A stretch of DNA of 10,146 nt from Verrucomicrobiota bacterium (lineage in GTDB: Bacteria; Verrucomicrobiota; Verrucomicrobiia; Chthoniobacterales; JAFAMB01), in the NCBI GenBank assembly GCA_019236035.1, contig JAFAJU010000508.1, positions 1 through 10,146 on the forward strand, in the 5' to 3' direction. Position numbers and translations under genes: made by a program. Positions 7,629-10,146 of the stretch are shown here, in pieces (the stretch's first letter is position 1; each line of letters opens with the position of its first letter). The notes under the pieces are model-generated. The model was given only the letters and a program-made list of their open reading frames with translations, made no database searches and was not told the origin of the DNA.

Positions 7629-7657
7629 TTGACATTCTGAAATTGAGAGTCATTCTC
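7629..7657 (+). promoter_or_regulatory. Candidate sigma-70-type promoter of the iron permease gene
   Basis: An exact TTGACA -35 hexamer lies at 7629-7634. With 16-17 bases of spacing the -10 position falls on 7651-7657 (CATTCT or ATTCTC), which matches TATAAT poorly. The -10 region is buried in the Fur-box-like palindrome, so repressor binding would exclude RNA polymerase. Transcription from this promoter would start at about 7663-7665, right at the annotated ATG. The -10 assignment is the weak part of the call. Confidence 0.45.
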
Positions 7658-7659
7658 AA
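7643..7659. promoter_or_regulatory. Fur-box-like palindrome (iron-responsive operator)
   Basis: TTGAGAGTCATTCTCAA is a near-perfect inverted repeat centred on C7651. It fits the 7-1-7 Fur model TGATAATnATTATCA as TGAGAGT-C-ATTCTCA, and variants with TGAGAAT half-sites are well known among Fur sites. It ends four bases before the start codon of an FTR1-type iron permease and overlaps the expected -10 element. Binding of Fur-Fe(II) there would shut off iron uptake when iron is plentiful. The match and the gene it controls support each other. No fur gene is in the window. Confidence 0.75.
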
Positions 7660-7663
7660 ATAA

Positions 7664-8698
7664 ATGCAGGACGCTGAACTCGGCATTGCGCACCTTGGTC
7701 CTCTGCACCGCACGAAAAATTTTCCGGCAGCCAGGTTTTTTCGTAGTGGGTCCCAAGTTGCGTTGGTCGTGGCCGCGGCGATCGTGCTTGGGGTGTTGGT
7801 CTGGCAGGGCTTGACGGCCCAGGGCGCCCCGGATCCCACGCAACCTCATACCAGCCAAGCGGTTGCGCTTCTGGACATCGGCGTGCTGGTGTTCCGGGAG
7901 GGATTAGAGTGCATTTTGGTTCTGTCGGCCATTACGGCAAGCATGGTGGGCGTTGATCGGATTCACCGCCGCCCAATTGCAGCGGGCGCAGGGGCCGGTT
8001 TTATCGCGACCCTGATTACCTGGTGCATCGCCATAGGGATAGTGAGTAGCCTTACTGAGAGTGTTCCTGCCCTGGACCTGCAGGCGGCAACCGGGTTGCT
8101 GGCGGTCATCGTCCTGCTCGTGGTGATGAATTGGTTTTTCCACAAGGTCTACTGGGGTGGCTGGATAAGCCTGCATAATAGGAGGAAAAAGGATCTTCTT
8201 AGCTTTGCACGACAAGGAGAAACCCGAAACACGCACGGTGCTGAGAGGCGCTTGGTGTTGGGCCTCGGCCTTTTGGGTTTCGCCTCCCTCTATCGCGAGG
8301 GCTTCGAGGTAGTCCTATTCCTGCAGAGCTACTACCTGAAGATGGGTGGAAAGATTGTCCTCGGCGGCGCGCTCATCGGGCTAGCGCTTTCTGCGATAGT
8401 GGCCGTGCTCACTTTCGTGGCACATCGTCGGTTACCCTATAGGAAGATGTTGGTTTGGACAGGTATCATGCTTGGTGTCGTTCTTCTGGTCATGGTGGGC
8501 GAACAAGCTCAAGAGATGCAGCTGGCCAACTGGATTCCGACCACGAAGATTGCCGCGCTGGAGAACATTGTTCCAGGCTGGATGGGTGTGTGGTTTTCGG
8601 TCTTTCCAACGCTGGAGACGCTTGTCGCTCAGCTGCTTGCTGCCGTGCTGGTCATCGGCTCTTACTATTTGGCGCGAAGACAAGCGGCGAGAGGGTAG
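7664..8698 (+). CDS. FTR1-family iron permease
   Basis: This 344-residue membrane protein belongs to the FTR1/EfeU iron permease family, which moves ferric or ferrous iron across the cytoplasmic membrane. It carries both signature REGxE motifs: REGLE (78-82) in the first membrane repeat and REGFE (211-215) in the second. In this family these glutamates and arginines contact iron during passage. About seven hydrophobic helices are visible, near 31-50, 66-95, 106-128, 140-158, 196-220, 231-252, 262-282 and 318-336, the first possibly acting as an uncleaved signal. The closing WMGVWFSVFPTLETL...GSYYLA segment is typical of the family. Length fits bacterial members without an extra periplasmic domain. 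ATG at 7664 is used, but it has no Shine-Dalgarno sequence and lies at the likely transcription start; TTG 7763 or GTG 7769 are alternative starts. No EfeO, EfeB, multicopper oxidase or cupredoxin gene flanks it. Confidence 0.93.
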   Translation: MQDAELGIAHLGPLHRTKNFPAARFFRSGSQVALVVAAAIVLGVLVWQGLTAQGAPDPTQPHTSQAVALLDIGVLVFREGLECILVLSAITASMVGVDRIHRRPIAAGAGAGFIATLITWCIAIGIVSSLTESVPALDLQAATGLLAVIVLLVVMNWFFHKVYWGGWISLHNRRKKDLLSFARQGETRNTHGAERRLVLGLGLLGFASLYREGFEVVLFLQSYYLKMGGKIVLGGALIGLALSAIVAVLTFVAHRRLPYRKMLVWTGIMLGVVLLVMVGEQAQEMQLANWIPTTKIAALENIVPGWMGVWFSVFPTLETLVAQLLAAVLVIGSYYLARRQAARG

Positions 8699-8744
8699 GG
8701 GCGGCCGTCGATGTTGCCTTTCCGCTGATGGCGTCACGCTCCAC

Positions 8745-8811
8745 GGCTCGGGCGGAGCCTCTACCGGCCAGCGGGAGCGCGTCCTGTTTTCAATTGCCTT
8801 GCGGCAATGAA
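8745..8811. repeat. Two small hairpins between the iron permease and ABC genes
   Basis: GGCTC (8745-8749) pairs with GAGCC (8755-8759) around a 5-base loop. Further on, 8789-8798 pairs with 8803-8811 in a 9-bp stem with one bulged A and the loop TTGC. Neither is followed by a T run on the plus strand, so termination after the permease gene is not demonstrated. The second ends 23 bases before the ABC ATPase start and would lie in its leader if transcription comes from upstream. Nothing else is recognisable in this 136-base gap. Confidence 0.35.
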
Positions 8812-8834
8812 GGCTGTTCCGTATCAACGTTTCG

Positions 8835-9623
8835 ATGATTGAAGTTAAGAATCTCACGAAGCGCTATGGAGAATTCAGCGCCGTAAACCAAATCTCATTC
8901 TCTGTCAGCAAAGGAGAAATCTTCGGATTTCTTGGTCCCAATGGTGCGGGAAAGACGACGACAATTAAAATGCTGACCACCATGCTGAAGCCAACCGAGG
9001 GCTCGGTTCGCGTGGGTGGGTTTGATCCGGTTCGGGATCAGGGTTCGGTGCGGCGGACGATTGGAATTGTCTTTCAAGATCCAAGTCTGGATGAGGCATT
9101 GACAGCGTTTGAGAATATGGAGCTCCACGCTGTTTTGTATGGCGTCGGCCGTCGAGAACGCGACGGGCGGATCGAGAAGCTGCTGCGCTTCGTCGGGCTC
9201 TGGGATCGCCGGGCCGACTTTGTGAAGCGTTTTTCAGGCGGAATGAAACGGAGGCTTGAGATAGCACGTGCTCTGTTGCATGAGCCAAAGATTATGTTTT
9301 TAGATGAGCCCACGCTTGGGCTGGATCCGCAGACCCGAAACCATATCTGGAGCTATATCGAAAACCTAAGCCGGGAACGAGGTGTCACGGTCTTTTTCAC
9401 GACGCATTACATGGAAGAGGCGGACCGGGTAGCCGACGAAATTGCAGTCATTGATCACGGGAAAATCGTTGCGCAGGGCTCTCCGGCGAGCCTTAAGGAG
9501 AAAGTTCAAACGGCTTCGCTCGAAGACGCTTTTATAGCCCTTACCGGTCACGCTATTCGTGACGAGGAAGCCTCGAACACCGATCATCTGCGGCAGGTAC
9601 GCAAGTTCATTGGGCGAAGATGA
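8835..9623 (+). CDS. ABC transporter ATP-binding protein, DrrA type
   Basis: This 262-residue ATPase powers an ABC-2 exporter. It has a complete nucleotide-binding domain. Walker A is GPNGAGKT (34-41), and the Q-loop Q81 sits in VFQDPSLDEALT, a sequence typical of the DrrA (daunorubicin-resistance) branch. The signature FSGGMKRR is at 133-140, Walker B IMFLDE with catalytic E158 at 153-158, the D-loop follows, and the switch histidine is H191 in TTHYMEEAD. The start MIEVKNLTKRYG is standard for the family. The last four bases overlap the start of the permease gene (ATGA), which points to translational coupling and one transporter. Typical partners form a two-ATPase, two-permease complex in the inner membrane, exporting drugs, lipids or polysaccharide intermediates. 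The substrate cannot be read here. The tail after residue 225 is shorter than in DrrA itself. Confidence 0.96.
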   Translation: MIEVKNLTKRYGEFSAVNQISFSVSKGEIFGFLGPNGAGKTTTIKMLTTMLKPTEGSVRVGGFDPVRDQGSVRRTIGIVFQDPSLDEALTAFENMELHAVLYGVGRRERDGRIEKLLRFVGLWDRRADFVKRFSGGMKRRLEIARALLHEPKIMFLDEPTLGLDPQTRNHIWSYIENLSRERGVTVFFTTHYMEEADRVADEIAVIDHGKIVAQGSPASLKEKVQTASLEDAFIALTGHAIRDEEASNTDHLRQVRKFIGRR

Positions 9624-10146
9624 GCGCAATTTACATTCTCTGGCTTCGACAACTAAAGCGATATTTCCGGGCCAGAATCCGGATCCTTTCGTCGTTAGGA
9701 CAACCGGTGCTGTTCCTGGTGTCATTGGGCTTCGGCTTTGGACATTTATACCAGCGAGCTGGCGCTGGAAACTATCTCCATTATCTGGCACCCGGAGTGA
9801 TCGCCATGGGCATATTGTTCCCCTCGGTTTTTGCCGGTATTGAGATCATCTGGGATCGGCAGTTTGGGTTCTTGAAGGAAACGTTGGTTGCACCTGTCTC
9901 ACGCTTCCAGATCGTGCTTGGGAGAACGCTGGGGGGCGCGACTACGGCATTGGTTCAGGGGGTCGTTGTTCTAATGATTTGCTTGGTCGCCGGATTTCGC
10001 GTGGGAAACTTCTGGCTGCTTCCGGTCGCTCTCGGATTCATGTTCTTGATCGCACTGCTTGGTAACTCGATTGGTACGGCGATCGGTTCTGCGCTCGAGG
10101 ATGTGCAGGGATTTCAGCTCCTTATGAATTTCCTGGTGACGCCGCT
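9620..10146 (+). CDS. ABC-2 type transporter permease (DrrB-like), partial at right edge
   Basis: The reading frame opens at ATG 9620, overlapping the ATPase stop codon, and runs 175 codons without a stop to the window edge. An N-terminal amphipathic stretch (MSAIYILWLRQLKRYFRAR) precedes the first helix (about 28-43). The next conserved segment, GIEIIWDRQFGFLKETLVAP, is the characteristic cytoplasmic loop of DrrB/NodJ-like ABC-2 permeases. More helices follow at about 106-125 and 131-150, then a GSALEDVQGFQLLMNF segment typical of the family. Members are usually about 250-280 residues with six helices, so roughly a third is missing past the edge. Together with the upstream ATPase it forms a two-gene exporter. 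Confidence 0.93.
   Translation, partial: MSAIYILWLRQLKRYFRARIRILSSLGQPVLFLVSLGFGFGHLYQRAGAGNYLHYLAPGVIAMGILFPSVFAGIEIIWDRQFGFLKETLVAPVSRFQIVLGRTLGGATTALVQGVVVLMICLVAGFRVGNFWLLPVALGFMFLIALLGNSIGTAIGSALEDVQGFQLLMNFLVTP

Noticed and set aside
7524..7663. Riboswitch or sRNA in the divergent region upstream of the iron permease
   Set aside because: Only small dyads are present, and the likely transcription start leaves no room for a structured leader. The iron control is better explained by the Fur-like palindrome.
8728..8838. 36-codon plus-strand ORF in the gap before the ABC ATPase, ending in an ATGA overlap with its start
   Set aside because: The overlap looks like translational coupling, but the peptide has no recognisable features and no ribosome-binding signal. 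The frame simply continues the open antisense-like frame from within the permease gene. It is best seen as chance.
1..10146. Mobile elements, CRISPR arrays, tRNA or rRNA genes, phage or toxin-antitoxin modules
   Set aside because: Looked for on both strands; no transposase or integrase domains, no regularly spaced repeats, no cloverleaf or rRNA motifs, and no toxin next to the HTH gene.

Overview
The window reads as an ordinary chromosomal segment of a GC-moderate (mid-50s % by eye) diderm bacterium. An RND efflux pump, a secreted peptidase with a classical signal peptide and a D-Ala-D-Ala ligase together indicate an outer membrane and peptidoglycan. The protein flavour suggests a soil or freshwater Verrucomicrobia-like or Acidobacteria-like lineage. 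The cues are a large S53-like secreted serine peptidase, a tiny HTH protein, and a GGTAGGGCGAGG-type palindrome between genes. The phylum is an inference, and no 16S rRNA or other marker is present to settle it. None of the seven gene starts visible here has a recognisable Shine-Dalgarno sequence.

Layout, left to right. (1) Positions 2-88 hold the last 28 codons of what is probably the periplasmic adaptor of an RND pump. After 18 bases comes the complete inner-membrane pump gene (107-3295, AcrB/HAE1 type). (2) A 133-base gap with a 9-bp inverted repeat precedes ddl (start best placed at 3429), encoding D-alanine-D-alanine ligase. (3) ddl converges on a minus-strand gene for an 849-residue exported S53-like (subtilase-fold) peptidase at 4549-7098. 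The 91 bases between them hold a perfect 20-bp palindrome and related short repeats. (4) Upstream of the peptidase on the same strand is a 63-residue HTH protein (7332-7523). The gap between these two carries a pair of near-identical 14-base direct repeats. (5) Divergent from the HTH gene is an FTR1-family iron permease (7664-8698). A TTGACA -35 hexamer and a good Fur-box-like palindrome lie directly against its start. (6) After 136 bases comes a DrrA-type ABC ATPase (8835-9623). It overlaps by ATGA with an ABC-2 permease that runs off the right edge.

Functionally this is a mix of envelope and transport genes: multidrug efflux (RND and ABC-2), cell-wall precursor synthesis, secreted proteolysis and iron uptake. 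The two efflux units are probably each co-transcribed with their partner. The iron permease looks iron-regulated and stands alone, without EfeO/EfeB-like or ferroxidase partners nearby. I see no rRNA, tRNA, CRISPR array, transposase, integrase or frameshifted gene. I find no convincing undescribed multi-gene system. The points most worth a second look are the peptidase's E-D-S catalytic set and interrupted core, the Fur site placed against a start codon with almost no leader, the 20-bp palindrome, and the absence of Shine-Dalgarno signals.
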